64,000 nucleotides of DNA from Heliocidaris tuberculata (Eukaryota; Echinodermata; Echinoidea; Camarodonta; Echinometridae), in the NCBI GenBank assembly GCA_025618425.1, contig CM046838.1, forward strand, positions 11,627,050 to 11,691,049, in the 5' to 3' direction. Of this stretch, positions 21,700 to 32,599 are shown piece by piece; within the stretch, counting starts at the first letter, position 1; the number at the start of each line of letters is the position of its first letter. Below the pieces are notes generated by a model. That model did not search any database. It worked only from the letters and a program-made list of their open reading frames with translations, and was not told the DNA's origin. A program made the translations under genes and the position numbers.

Positions 21700-24250
21700 A
21701 TCATTTATTTATTTCATCATACCTAATGTTGAAAATTTCTAAATTTTGGGACAACCTGTCAGTGGCTGTAAATAGCAGTAATTAGAAACATATTGTTTGC
21801 CCGACAAAGTTTTTGTGAAAACAGTTTTAAGAATTGTGTGTGGACGTCCAACTCCTCTGACTCTATACGCTACCGATTGTCTTTCAAAGCGTATCATAGA
21901 TAATATAATTCTAGATAATTTTTAGGACATTTAATGAAAAATTATATATTTCAAGTGGATGAGGTGTATAGTATGGAAAATCTATTCAGGTCTTGTGATG
22001 AGAAAGTGTGTCAAAGTGACTTTAAATTTCTTTTCGATGGTGCTGACTTGTATTTGTTAGTTGCCTTTAAACATGCAATTTTTAAAATTATATTTGTGTT
22101 TTTATTACATATTACATTATCATAGTCTTATTTCCGATAGTATAGATTCAGAACATGTATGTATGTATGTATTTATTCATTGAACTTCACTGACATATCC
22201 ATCAATATTTTGTTCGAATATAACATCAATAATCAGAACAATAATAATAATAATAATAAGAGTAAGAGTAACACATGAGAAAAACAGAACAATATATCTT
22301 GAGTATAGCATTCAAAACATAAACAAAAACAACAAAATACTCGTAATTGATCAACTAGATATGCTCTTTCATAAAACATAAATTATCAGATTATGTACGA
22401 GTAGTGTAAGGTGATGAGAAAAAAAGCCATTAAAAGAATTATATACATATATAGATATGCCTAATAATAAACAATTTAAAGGTTACCATGTTGATCAATA
22501 GTATATCGCAAAAAATGGCAAATTCTTTTATGAGAGCCTCTTCTTTGAGTGACATTATAAATATGAATCTTTTTAAACTGTTTATGTTTTCAAAGTTATC
22601 AATGAGTGCTTTTAAGATTATCAAAAACCAGTTCTCTTCTTATTCTAAATTTCTCACATTGCATGACATAATGGAATTCGTCTCCTATATTCGCATGTGA
22701 AAAATGTTTATGTATTTTGTCTGTCATGTTTCTTTCATAGATCAACAAGTTTATTGATCTATTTTATTCATCCCTTTCTTTTTTTTCTCCAATTCAGTAA
22801 TCTTTTATTCATGATTTTTAAAATATTTATATACATTTATGACTACCTTTCATTTTTTCTTCCATGTTTCGCTATTCTTTTAATAATCAAATCTTATTTT
22901 CTTTTGTTGTCTTTTTTGTACTTTACTAGATTTTCAATTCATTTATCTGAATTCATATTTCTTTGGTCTATTTCCCTTCTGATCATTCATATTTTGTCAT
23001 TTATTATTTATTTCGTTCATCTAACTTATTTATCTATTCTGCCATGGAGTGTACCCCTGCTTCTTTTCATTTACTTCTTTGACATATTTCTAAATTTGTA
23101 TCTGTTATTTCATTTATTTAATTAGTTCTTCTTTTTTCCATTCATTTATTGCCATTCGTTCATTTATATTTCATTTATCTTGTATTCTCACCTAATTTCT
23201 GAACATTTATCATTCATTCATAGTTTATTTACCATTCTTTTATCATTTTTGTCTTTTAACTAATGATGAATTAAATAGTCTTTCAATTCATCAATCTACT
23301 TTCTCTTTCATTCATAACTTTATTCTTTGATTAATTCATGAATTCGATGGTCCAATACTTTATTCCTTCTGCTCTTCAATCATTTATATATAGTTCAGTA
23401 TTTTCGTGTCATCATTTTCGTGCACTTAGTTTCTTCATTCATTCTTTTATTCTGTCACAATTTTTTTTTCATTTATTTAGTCTATTCAATTCATTATTCT
23501 ATTCCTAATTTATTTTTATTTGTTTATGTATATTTCATTCCATCTTCATTCTTCATTCATCCACCTCTCCTTCGTTCATCCGTTCCTTCTTTCACTTATT
23601 GTTTTCTTTTTCTTTTTCCCCCTTCTCATCCATTGGCTGTCATTTCATCCTCTGGATAATTTCTTTATATATAGAGAAAGAGATTTATTCATCATTCATT
23701 AATCATGTATGATGTTTAAATCTGCCATTCACAACGCTTGGTCCTTTTTTAATAAGTGAAAGGTTTCGCCTTTTGTTACATAAAGTCTCGAAAAAATATT
23801 GAAAAAACATATTACATGTATAGATAACGTTAAGTATGATTAGAACACTACCTTCAACTGTGGCTTAAAAAAAAAAATTCAGTCAAATGTAGTTTTTAAG
23901 AACGAGTTCGATACTTGGAAACGAGTTATGATTGTCCATGATAGTACTATGAAACATTTTACATTATACCGACAAGGTTATTTATTCAAAATACTCATTC
24001 TGCTTTCAAAATACTCATTCTGCTTTAAATGTATCTCATTTACCCAGTGGCTGCAATTTTGTTTTGTTGTTGTGTAAAGAATTGTGACCCGCATCTGACC
24101 CTATTCATGTTTAATTGTTACACCCTTGATGTCTTGTCCACTAATAATATTTGAAAAAGTTGCAAGTTAAAAAAAAATTGTTTCGTCTTGTTTTTAATTT
24201 TGTTTTTATTTATTCTTGACATACTTGAAATCAAAGATCAATAGCATGAT
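21700..24250. other. Gene-less stretch, TTCATT-rich in the middle
   Basis: (GTAT)n occurs near 22155 and (AAT)n near 22238-22259. A long T-rich TTCATTTATT low-complexity segment covers about 22720-23700. A 21-bp direct repeat lies near 23986-24026. The several open frames here (for example 22697-23125) are Phe/Leu-rich products of low complexity. Confidence 0.6.
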
Positions 24251-24259
24251 GTGCGTGCA

Positions 24260-25070
24260 AATTATTGAGGATGATGATAATGATGATAATGATGGTGATA
24301 GTGGTGGTGGTGGTGGTGGTGGTGTTGATGATGATGGTGATGATGATGGTGATGATGATTGTGATGGTGAATGGCAATGGTGATGATGATGATGGTAACA
24401 ATAACACATTTGTAGCGATGATGATGATGCTGATGCTGATGATGATGATGACGATGACGATGAAAATAACGATGGCGATGACGATGATGATGATGATAAT
24501 GATAATGATAATTATAATGTTGATGGTAGTGGTGGTGATGGTGATTATGATGATGATAGTGATGGTGGTGATGATGATGATAGTGGTGGTGGTGATGATG
24601 GTGATATTAAATTGTAATCTCAATATTGACGGCTATGATAATGATGAAGATAACAATAATATTTTGTTATTAATGGTGATTATGATTATGATGATGATGG
24701 TGATGATGATGATGGTGATGATTATGGTGATATTAATGATAATGTCGATATTGATGGCAATGAGAATAAAAATAACGACACTAATTTATTAAGATGACAT
24801 GCGTTATAATGGTATACAGTCATGATCAGAATGATCTGATGATGATAATGACGACGACGACGACGATGATGATGATAATGTTGATGAAGAGGATGATCTT
24901 CACAACGATAACCTTGATGAAGATCATGATCTTGAAAATGAAGCTAATGATGATAAAAGATTTTGAAGATGGTGGTGATCACCATATTGATTGTAATTAC
25001 AATGATGATATTGATGATGAAAATGAATATTTTGAAATAAGGAGGAGTGTTGATAATGACATTTAAGAAT
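24260..25070. repeat. GAT/GGT trinucleotide-rich region
   Basis: Degenerate GATGATGATGGTGAT sequence gives open frames on both strands. It resembles a less regular relative of the minisatellite at 9574. Not coding. Confidence 0.85.
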
Positions 25071-25189
25071 TGAGATGAAAATGTAATGCTTAAGATGGTG
25101 CTTATGATAACGAATGCAATGATAATCATTTGATCAACTTATCAGCCAACTGATCACTAGAGCAACAGATGAACCAACCGGTCACTCAG

Positions 25190-25680
25190 ATTGAAAGTCA
25201 TTCATTCACTGAATAAATCAATACAGTCAATGATTCAATCAATCTCTCAATCAATCAATCAAACAAACAGTCAGTCTGTCACTCAATCAATCAATCAATC
25301 AATCAGTCAATTAATCTGTCAATCAACCAATCAATCATCCAATCAATCAATCTCTCAATTAATCAATCAATCACATAGGCATTTATTACATAAACAGCCA
25401 ACTCATCCACCAACTGATCAATCAACCAATCAAACAACTAATCAATCAATTAGTCCATCAAAAAGTCACTTAGATTATTAAATAGACTGACTAATTAATC
25501 ATCCAATTGATCAACAGATGAATAAATAAATAAATCAATCAATCAATCAAACAATCCACAACAAATCAATAACTTGTATTGATCAATCAACCTTTCAATC
25601 AATCAATCAATCAATCAATCAATTGATCAATAAAATAACAAATCAAGCATACAATCAATCAATCAACGAACATTCACATA
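25190..25680. repeat. CAAT-rich tract downstream of LC8-4
   Basis: Degenerate ATCAATCAATCA sequence is the reverse complement of the TGAT tracts, as expected for the minus-strand gene. It starts about 1.2 kb beyond the LC8-4 stop. Confidence 0.8.
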
Positions 25681-26157
25681 TGATATTCTACTCTCAGCTG
25701 CACAAGCAAAGATATAATTCTAACGAAGAATTCGAATTATTTTATTTAAAGTCAATTAAGCAATCAATAATTATGTTATACAAACAATGCATCACCATTT
25801 ACGCTCTGTCACAGAGCTAGTTGGTCTATCCAATTGATAAAATTCCATCTAAAATTTAACGATGACTCATTTGAAAAATGATTATTAAATTATTTCATCG
25901 GTGTACTATGAAAACGGACGAAAATATATCGTTTTATCACCAGTCACTATTGTCATGTAAATTTTAAAACATGGGTTCATTTATGCCTCTCGTATCTTTC
26001 ACACATGACATTCCTTGCGCTCCAATATTATTACCAGATGAATGGGTAAAAAATGGAACCCAATAGCCTATTAAAATTATTTTGAAAAAAAGGCTGTGGT
26101 TTTACTCTTCACTATTCAAGTCACTATTTAAATAACTATATATAAACTACATAATTA

Positions 26158-26427
26158 AAAAAATAATATTAATAACAGTGGCTTCTTGCATAGCGCTCAG
26201 GTCCGTTTCGACGTGACGCTCATAGCGCTCCAACATTATCACCCCGGTCATAGCCGAGCGGCCGAATATGTAGCGCTCTGGCATATCGGGTACCCATTTA
26301 CACCTGGGCAGAGAGTGACAAAAGTGGATTAATGTCTTGCCAAAGGACGTTAGTGCCAGGCTGGGATTCGAACTCTCAACCCTTTGAATGAGAGTCAAGT
26401 GAATGAACCACTATACCACGACACCTC
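26158..26427 (-). mobile_element. tRNA-derived SINE
   Basis: Read from 26427 on the minus strand, the head has an A box (TGGTATAGTGG) and a B box (GTTCGAATC). The body contains CACTAACGTCCTTTGGCAAG, a CACTCTCTGCCCAGGTGTAAA piece and repeated GAGCGCTA motifs, and the tail is AT-rich near 26160. The same family recurs as fragments at 38795 and 53762. Confidence 0.75.
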
Positions 26428-26699
26428 GGCATCAAACCTATTTCACTATAGTTACCTCTACGGTGAATTCATCTCGAAAACGAAGACGACAAATGCGATG
26501 TCATCGATATCAAATCAGAGGACAAAATGTTACGTCTACCAAAGTTTATAGCATATTCGGAAAACAAGACCACATTTTTTTATTTTCAGTGTCCTTCCAA
26601 TAATTAGAAGTCTTTGAATTAACACGAAAAACAAAGAAGTGTACAGTAATTACAGCAGCAATATTGTTTTGTCATGTACATGTTTGTACATGTGTGTAA

Positions 26700-26887
26700 G
26701 TGTGAAAATATCTAATTGAACCTGGTGATAAGAAGAAGTGTGTGTCCGATGACCGTGTGACGTCAGGACGTACCCTTTAGACGTCGATTCGACGTCGGAC
26801 TTGTCGAAATATCACAGGCTTGGCTGAGTTAGTTCTATTTAAGAGTCTATAACGTAGTCTAGGAGATCAAAACTGGACGTCGAATAC
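26700..26887 (-). other. Probable 3' UTR of LC8-4
   Basis: The 160-190 bp after the stop codon align with the region after LC8-5 (31851 down to about 31680). Shared landmarks are CTCCTAGA, ACTCAGC and AAGCCTGTGAT. No convincing AATAAA signal was found on this strand. Confidence 0.5.
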
Positions 26888-27187
26888 CTAGCCTGACTTG
26901 AAGAGAAGGATGGCCGTCTGATTATGGTAGAAGTAGATGAAGCTTTTGGTCTCGTGCGTCACATAGCTACCGTAGTTACGGCCGACGATGCAATGCCAGG
27001 TCGGATCATAGGTTCTGTCGAACTCTTTCTTGATGTGGGCAGCGACATCCTTCTCGACAGTCTTCTTCTGCTGATTATCGAGCATTTGCTCCGCCAGCTC
27101 GATGGCGTACTCTTGCATGTCCTGTTCCATGTCCGTGTTCTTGATGTCGATTTTTTTCTTGTCACTTGAACTTCCACCACGGCTCAT
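26888..27187 (-). CDS. LC8-type dynein light chain (LC8-4)
   Basis: This encodes 99 residues. The tail [12 protein letters not shown] is followed by [13 protein letters not shown], a first helix that runs into [47 protein letters not shown] and LLFKSG. Relative to the other copies, the loop between the two helices is three residues longer (NQQKKT). Next to the last strand, HN replaces the common LG/IG. The Tyr in RNYG and the Ser in TKSF are shared only with LC8-5. The dimer His, groove SYVTH and penultimate Ser are present. The acceptor GATTATAG (minus strand) abuts the ATG, and the leader intron spans 27188-27684. Confidence 0.93.
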   Translation of the reverse strand: MSRGGSSSDKKKIDIKNTDMEQDMQEYAIELAEQMLDNQQKKTVEKDVAAHIKKEFDRTYDPTWHCIVGRNYGSYVTHETKSFIYFYHNQTAILLFKSG

Positions 27188-27379
27188 CTATAATCGGGAA
27201 GATAAAAATAGAGAACATTAAATTGAAAAATCATAAATGGTTGGTTTTCATTTGGAATCCACTATTAGAGGGTTGAATACTGAAAGAAATATGTAGGTAA
27301 ATTGATTAGGTTTCAAAAAGATTAAATCACCGTCATGTTGTCACCACATGCGTCGTAACAGAGCAAATTCAATTTCTTT

Positions 27380-27640
27380 ATTCTAAAACAACAAGTACAA
27401 CAATAATAGTAATGATAATTTGATTAGTAAAGAGATTTTTCTGAGGATACAAAAGCTCTGAATACCATTTTTATCCCGACTCTTTAGTCGAGCTACCCTG
27501 ATAAGGCGGTCAAGCATTCAACATTACAACAACAAAAAAGACAAAATACAAAAAAAACAAAAAACAAAACAAAGCAACAAAACAACAACAACAACAACAC
27601 ACACACACAACACACACACACACACACACACACATTTTGA
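27380..27640. repeat. A/C-rich simple repeats in the LC8-4 leader intron
   Basis: (AAAAC)n and (AAC)n run into (CA)n at about 27540-27634. Low complexity only. Confidence 0.8.
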
Positions 27641-27684
27641 ATTTCATTTTCTAAAATACTGAAGAATAAAAAAAACGAACTTAC

Positions 27685-27787
27685 GATGGATTTTTATATA
27701 GTTGATGATGAAGAAAAATTTAAAAGTCGTGAGAGACTCTTCTTAGACGTTATCCTGACGAGACGGGTTTGAGGTGCAAAATGAGCT
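27685..27787 (-). other. Non-coding first exon of LC8-4
   Basis: The minus-strand exon starts at AGCTCATT (27787) and ends at CCATC followed by GTAAGTT. Its 103 nt align with the 102-nt first exons of LC8-1 and LC8-5 (for example AGGATAACGTCT and AGAGTCTCTCACGACT). Confidence 0.65.
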
Positions 27788-27799
27788 ACCGACACACCT

Positions 27800-28440
27800 A
27801 CTTGTCTCCATTATATATCACAAAGATCGCTTCTATCCCAGCACCCCCCCCCCCCCCGACACGACAGAAAACCGTCGAGAAATGAAAACATTCTATTGAC
27901 ACCCTACGTATCCAGTGTCTCGCTCTTCCAAAACACATACAGGAATTACATTTGACTTTACATGTAGGTTATGCCATGCAGAGCTGGTATAGATTAACTT
28001 GCAAAGGGATTATTATGGGAAGAGAGAAGTGACCATTTAACAATTCGGGATGAAAGTCCAATATTTGTGGTCTGGTTCAATAGTTGTTGATTTTATTCAG
28101 ATTCCTAAACAATACACCAAAATGCACAAACAGAAACAGCTTTAATTACTTCATAACCTCTATCTGCTTTCGTTGAGTTACCTTTTGTCGTTTGAAAACA
28201 AGAATTTAAAAAGAAAAATTAGTATATATATATATATATATATCGACATTTTAGAGTAGATTGACAACACATTCAGAAGTTCGAAATCATATTTAAATTT
28301 GCAATTTTTAAACTGTGGGACACATTTTCTGTCTATGTACTTCTTTTCAGGAACGACAATTTAGTCATTTTTAAAAATCCCTTCTTGAATGGATTAAAAA
28401 GATGGAGGTTGTGGACCACCCTCATCTATCTCATTAAAAA
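27800..28440. other. Region upstream of LC8-4 without a gene
   Basis: It holds a poly-C run (about 27843-27857) and (TA)n (about 28224-28243). Otherwise it is unremarkable AT-rich DNA. Confidence 0.5.
27810..27817 (-). promoter_or_regulatory. TATA box of LC8-4
   Basis: TATATAAT on the minus strand is 30 bp before the inferred start. The context TGTGATATATAATGGA and GTAGGTGT is shared with LC8-1. Confidence 0.7.
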
Positions 28441-28484
28441 GAATATTAGTTATCATCATGAGTGCATAGTCTAGTTAAATCTAC

Positions 28485-28930
28485 CATTCCCCGTAGCTTT
28501 TAACAAAACATCACCACTTGCTACGATTGTTTAGTCTATTTACTCTTATATATCATTCACTCGTAGCTTTTAACAAAATATCGCCATTATCCATAAAGTG
28601 TTTATAGTCTATGCACTACCGTTTACCCTTAGATTTTAACAAAATACCACTATTGTTGTGAGTGTAAAATCTATTACCTTTCAAGATTCTTGTACCTTGC
28701 GACTATATTTTACTTTCATGAATTCATAGTGTCAAATCTACCACTCGCTCGTAGCTTTTAACAAAACGTCACGATATGGAATTCACTGTGATGAAGAAGA
28801 ATAAAGAGCCTTGGCTTCTTGACTATATGGTTCACGCGAAAGGTCGGTTTATTTTGACAGAATTGTTTTTTTTAATGCATCAACAATTTTTTAAACAGAC
28901 TTCGTAGCTTGTAACGTCAAACACAGACGT
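28485..28930 (-). repeat. LC8-upstream repeat block, copy 3
   Basis: Reading toward LC8-4 on the minus strand: GTTACAAGCTAC (28915-28904), TGTCAAAATAAACC, AAGAAGCCAAGGCTCTTTA, then GTTAAAAGCTACGAG-type cores at 28762, 28574 and 28504 and a decayed one at 28640. Several cores are followed by GTGAATG- or GAGTGGT-like sequence. Order, orientation and wording match 8687-8963. Confidence 0.75.
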
Positions 28931-28939
28931 AAAAATAAA

Positions 28940-29073
28940 TGTATCTTGAGAGTGTTTTTGTTTTGTTTTTTCCTATGTCCCATTTTTATTTTATCTCTTT
29001 GAATATTAAAAGGGACAATAAAGACGTTACTAACTCTAAAATAATAACAAATTGTATATCGAAGTGAAGTTCC
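28940..29073. other. Short unannotated spacer
   Basis: Nothing recognised. Confidence 0.4.
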
Positions 29074-29610
29074 TTAGAGGGGAAGTCCACCCTGATTAAA
29101 ATTTTCTTTTAAAAGAAGCAGAAAATTTAAAGAAACAGATAAGTGAAGATTTGAGCAAAATACGATGAGAAATAAGAAAGTTATGAATTCTTGAAGTTGT
29201 TATCAATCAAACACAAATTGGCAACTCCATGATGTATCTTGAAAGCTCCTCTCCCATTTGCCCTGTACCCAAAATCATTGATTTCCATTTTCTCTAAAGG
29301 AAGTATTCAATCATACATTCACCTTAGAAATAATAATTGTTCATATGTTTTCACACAAAACCTGTATAAAGCAAATCTATTCCTTAATAAAAAACTAATA
29401 GATGAAAACTTATGAATTTTTTTGTACCGATCAAATGGGAGAGGAGCTCGCAAAATACGTCACGGAGTTGCCAATTTGTGTTTGATTGATTACAACTTTA
29501 AAAATTCATAACTTTCTTATTTCCAACGGAGTTTGCTCAAAGACGCACTTATCTGCTTCTCTCATCTTTTATTCAATTCAACTTGATACCAGGGTAGACT
29601 TTCCCTGTAA
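29074..29610. mobile_element. Long-TIR MITE, family 1 (GGGGAAGTCCACCCTG ends)
   Basis: The two halves are inverted copies of each other over roughly 190-200 bp. AGGGGAAGTCCACCCTG at the left is answered by CAGGGTAGACTTTCCCT at the right, and AACACAAATTGGCAACTCC by GGAGTTGCCAATTTGTGTT. The interior is non-coding. A shorter relative lies at 36116-36518. Confidence 0.85.
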
Positions 29611-29715
29611 TGCTTCTCTAGAGAACAAATACAGAAATAATGAAAGTCACCGATAGGCCTTCGCCTAATATTCTATCAAAGTATAAAATAAATGAAAAAG
29701 AAATGGGCCTTTTCC

Positions 29716-29815
29716 ATTTTCGGAATTACGAACCCTTTTTCATTTTTGGAATTATGAACTCTATACTTCATTTTCGGAATTACGAAACCTATTTGATTTT
29801 CGGAATTATGAACCC
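29716..29815. repeat. Four tandem copies of a ~26-bp TTTTCGGAATTACGAAC repeat
   Basis: The copies alternate between TTCGGAATTACGAA and TTTGGAATTATGAA or TTCGGAATTATGAA. They give a repetitive FHFRNYE/FIFGIMN frame that I treat as incidental. Confidence 0.75.
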
Positions 29816-29899
29816 CCTGCTATGGGAAATTTGTGTTTCGGTATTTGGTCCCGCTAGTAGGCCTCCTCTGAAGTTAAATGAAGGGGGAAGGATACTATA

Positions 29900-30365
29900 A
29901 AACTAATAAGGATAACGATTTATGTCAAACTAATCCGTCACTTTTTCTTCCATTCTTCCTCATCTATAGAACCAAATTCAATTTCGGTTTATTGAATGCA
30001 TTGCAATATTCATCGTGCTAAATGAAACGTCATTAATGTTTTTAAATTATTGTTTTAATTGTCAAATCAACACAAATCAACACAAAAGGTAAAATTTTGA
30101 CGGGAGCTGAAAAGGTGAATCTAATCACTGTATGCCCTTAGACATCCATCTCTCTCATTTTTTTTAAAGGGTTATCAACATTCGTAACGGATGGCATCTG
30201 GATTTATGCTTTTGAAAGTTTTTAGTGGTCCCCAGGCTCCAGGAGTGACTTTTCTCTGACAAACAGGGTCCTGACATTTTCGTTTTTTGTTATGTTTGTT
30301 TGTGTGTTGTTTTTTCTTGTGTGTTTGTTGTTGTTGTTGTTGTTTTTATGCTGTTTTAGGGGGTG
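29900..30365. other. Gene-less stretch
   Basis: A (TTG)n run lies near 30315-30345. No gene is seen. Confidence 0.5.
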
Positions 30366-30369
30366 GGTT

Positions 30370-30650
30370 TTAATAACCAATCAATTGGTCATAAAATCAA
30401 TAACCAACAATACAAACCAATATTCAACAAACCAATCAATTATTCAAACACTCAATCAGTTATCTAGTCAATCAACTATTTCATCAACCAGCAATTCAGT
30501 TCATCAATCATTTAAGCAATTACTGAATTAATCAATGAACAAATCAATCAATCAATCAATTAATCAATTATTCAAGCACCCAAACAATCACCTAATTAAT
30601 CAAGCTACAATTTCACCAACCAATGAATTAATCAATCAATCATTCATTCA
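30370..30650. repeat. CAAT-rich tract downstream of LC8-5
   Basis: ATCAATCAATCAATTAATCA-type sequence starts about 1.2 kb beyond the LC8-5 stop, matching the tract after LC8-4 in strand and spacing. Confidence 0.8.
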
Positions 30651-30659
30651 TTCAAACAC

Positions 30660-31122
30660 TCTAACACCCGATAAACTAATTACCCAACGCCCATCAGTCC
30701 AACTCCTAGACAGATTTCATGTCTATAAAAAAAAATGTCTTCTTCATGGAGGATAATATGCCACTCAATTAACGATTCTTTACACCGATCTTTCATACAA
30801 GGACAAGTTATACAATTCAATCAAATAGACTTTTATTGAATGATTTTGTCTACATGCAAAAAATATTTGCTTTAAACTCGCCAACAATACAACATAATCC
30901 CTCGATTAAATACGCATATAAGATCATAGTATAAAATGTTTTAAAATGAATTATTTCAAAATAAATATCCCAGTCATTCAGAAATTAGCAGAGTTTTTCT
31001 CGATTATGAGTGCAATAATTCTCTTCTTACTTGTTTATTGAGAAAATCATTATTTTAAATTAAGATGCGATATATTCTTGAATAAATATGTCAAGAATTC
31101 ACTCAGCATCAAATTGTTTCAC
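30660..31122. other. AT-rich gene-less stretch
   Basis: Nothing recognised. Confidence 0.5.
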
Positions 31123-31400
31123 TACCATCATTTGCAAAAGTTTAAGACCACCTCGGGATTTGTGGGTATTTCAATAATTTGGAATACTTTCTTGTGTCTC
31201 ATTGAATGATTACATAACATGTTTACTACAGTGATCAGTAGCACAAGAGTAATGGTATAAGCCTATAGTTCAAGTATGATACATAGGTTATGCCATGAAA
31301 ATAATTGTATGTCTTGAAAAATCTAAGTTTTTAAAACTTTTTTTTTCTTTGAGTTGTTGCATTTTGGAATAGTGGTCTTAAACTTTTGCAAATGATGGTA
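31123..31400. mobile_element. Mariner-like MITE with perfect 29-bp terminal inverted repeats
   Basis: The 29 bp at 31123-31151 (starting TACCATCATTTGC, ending TTTAAGACCAC) are the exact reverse complement of 31372-31400. The outermost TA fits the TA target duplication of Tc1/mariner elements. The element is 278 bp with no transposase. Perfect arms suggest a fairly recent insertion. Confidence 0.85.
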
Positions 31401-31679
31401 TAACAAATTTCAAAATGTGATACCAAGCTAAATACAAAAAAAAAAAATGCATTTTCCCCGAAATCAAGTAATCATCTTTGATCAATCGCTTCGAAGTAAA
31501 ACAAAATAACACGTGTCATTTCTACCCGGTATGGCAGCAATTTCGCCAACTATACCACACAAAATTTAAAATCATTGTCATGATAGAATATGGCTCGTGA
31601 AAACTGCAAACTGTATTGATATAACTTGGAACTTGGCAATGTTAGTGTTTGAAAATTCACAGTTGTTTGGTGTCGGGTG

Positions 31680-31851
31680 GCACATGTGTGATCAGTGACC
31701 GTATGTTGACATGACGTATCATGAAGACGTTGATGTCGAGGATGATGTCGAAGATGATGTCGAACTTCTGGATACATCACAGGCTTAGCTGAGTCATTTC
31801 TGTCTAATAGTCTAAACGTTATCTAGGAGGTCGAAGTTTGATGTCAAAAGC
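31680..31851 (-). other. Probable 3' UTR of LC8-5
   Basis: It aligns with the region after the LC8-4 stop. It includes a short GATGTCGAAGATGATGTCGA repeat (about 31732-31765). No clear polyadenylation signal. Confidence 0.5.
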
Positions 31852-32157
31852 CTAGCCTGACTTGAAGAGAAGGATCGCCATCTGGCCGATGTTGAAGTAG
31901 ATGAAGCTTTTGGTCTCGTGTGTGACATAGCTACCGTAGTTGCGGCCGATGATGCAATGCCAGGTCGGTTGAAACCTAGCGTCGAAGTCTTTCTTGATAT
32001 GGGCAGCGATGTCCTTCTCAACGCTGAATTTCTCGAAGGCTTCCTTGGCTATCTGGATAGCTTCTTCTTGATCGGCTTCATCCATGTCAGCATTTTTTAC
32101 GACCACCTTGTCCTTCTCTGAATTATAGCTCGACGACGACTTTTTGGCATAACTCAT
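31852..32157 (-). CDS. LC8-type dynein light chain (LC8-5)
   Basis: This encodes 101 residues. The tail [17 protein letters not shown] precedes [63 protein letters not shown] and LLFKSG. The Asn in YFN replaces a Tyr found in the other copies, next to the cargo groove. The N-terminal half (KD.VVVKN.DM, AFEK) is closest to LC8-1. The C-terminal half ([17 protein letters not shown]) and 3' UTR are closest to LC8-4, suggesting gene conversion. The acceptor CCAG abuts the ATG on the minus strand. The frame extends upstream into the intron, so the longer reading is rejected. The leader intron spans 32158-32463. Confidence 0.93.
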   Translation of the reverse strand: MSYAKKSSSSYNSEKDKVVVKNADMDEADQEEAIQIAKEAFEKFSVEKDIAAHIKKDFDARFQPTWHCIIGRNYGSYVTHETKSFIYFNIGQMAILLFKSG

Positions 32158-32463
32158 CTGGTATTGGAAAGATAGAGAAAGAATTAACTGTTTAATTAGG
32201 ATGTACAAACAGGTGGGTTTTAATACTGGATCCACAAGTCAGACTAGTTGTTTAGGGCCGATAGTTAATCGAACGTTTTTATAGAAGTACATCCAGTATT
32301 TACATTCGGTGAATGGCATTTTCTATAAATTTTTAGCAAATTTGTACAACGATTAACGTCAAGTTCAAGTTCTTCATAGCAAAAAGGCTGGTACACAATT
32401 TAGACAAAATGAACATGAATTAATAGATTCATACCCTAAAGTGGTAAGAAATGTGTAACTTAC

Positions 32464-32565
32464 GATGAATAAATTTGATAATGAACCGCGATATGAAGCA
32501 AGAAGACAGTCTTGAGGGACTTTAAGAAGACGTTGTCCAGAAGAATTTAGGGTAAAGAATGAGCT
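32464..32565 (-). other. Non-coding first exon of LC8-5
   Basis: The minus-strand exon starts at AGCTCATTCT (32565) and ends TTTATTCATC followed by GTAAGTT. Its length and most of its last 80 nt match LC8-1 exon 1. Confidence 0.7.
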
Positions 32566-32587
32566 GAAACTGCACCCCTCCGTCTCT

Positions 32588-32593
32588 GTTATA
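32588..32593 (-). promoter_or_regulatory. TATA box of LC8-5
   Basis: TATAAC on the minus strand lies 28 bp upstream of the inferred start, the same spacing as in LC8-1. Confidence 0.6.
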
Positions 32594-32599
32594 CCACTC

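Noticed and set aside
22697..23125. 142-codon Phe/Leu/Ile-rich open frame resembling a membrane protein
   Set aside because: Product of TTCATTTATT low-complexity DNA; the hydrophobicity comes from T-rich codons.
31852..32235. Longer LC8-5 reading starting upstream at 32235
   Set aside because: The added residues come from the intron; the splice acceptor CCAG directly precedes the ATG at 32157, as in its paralogs.
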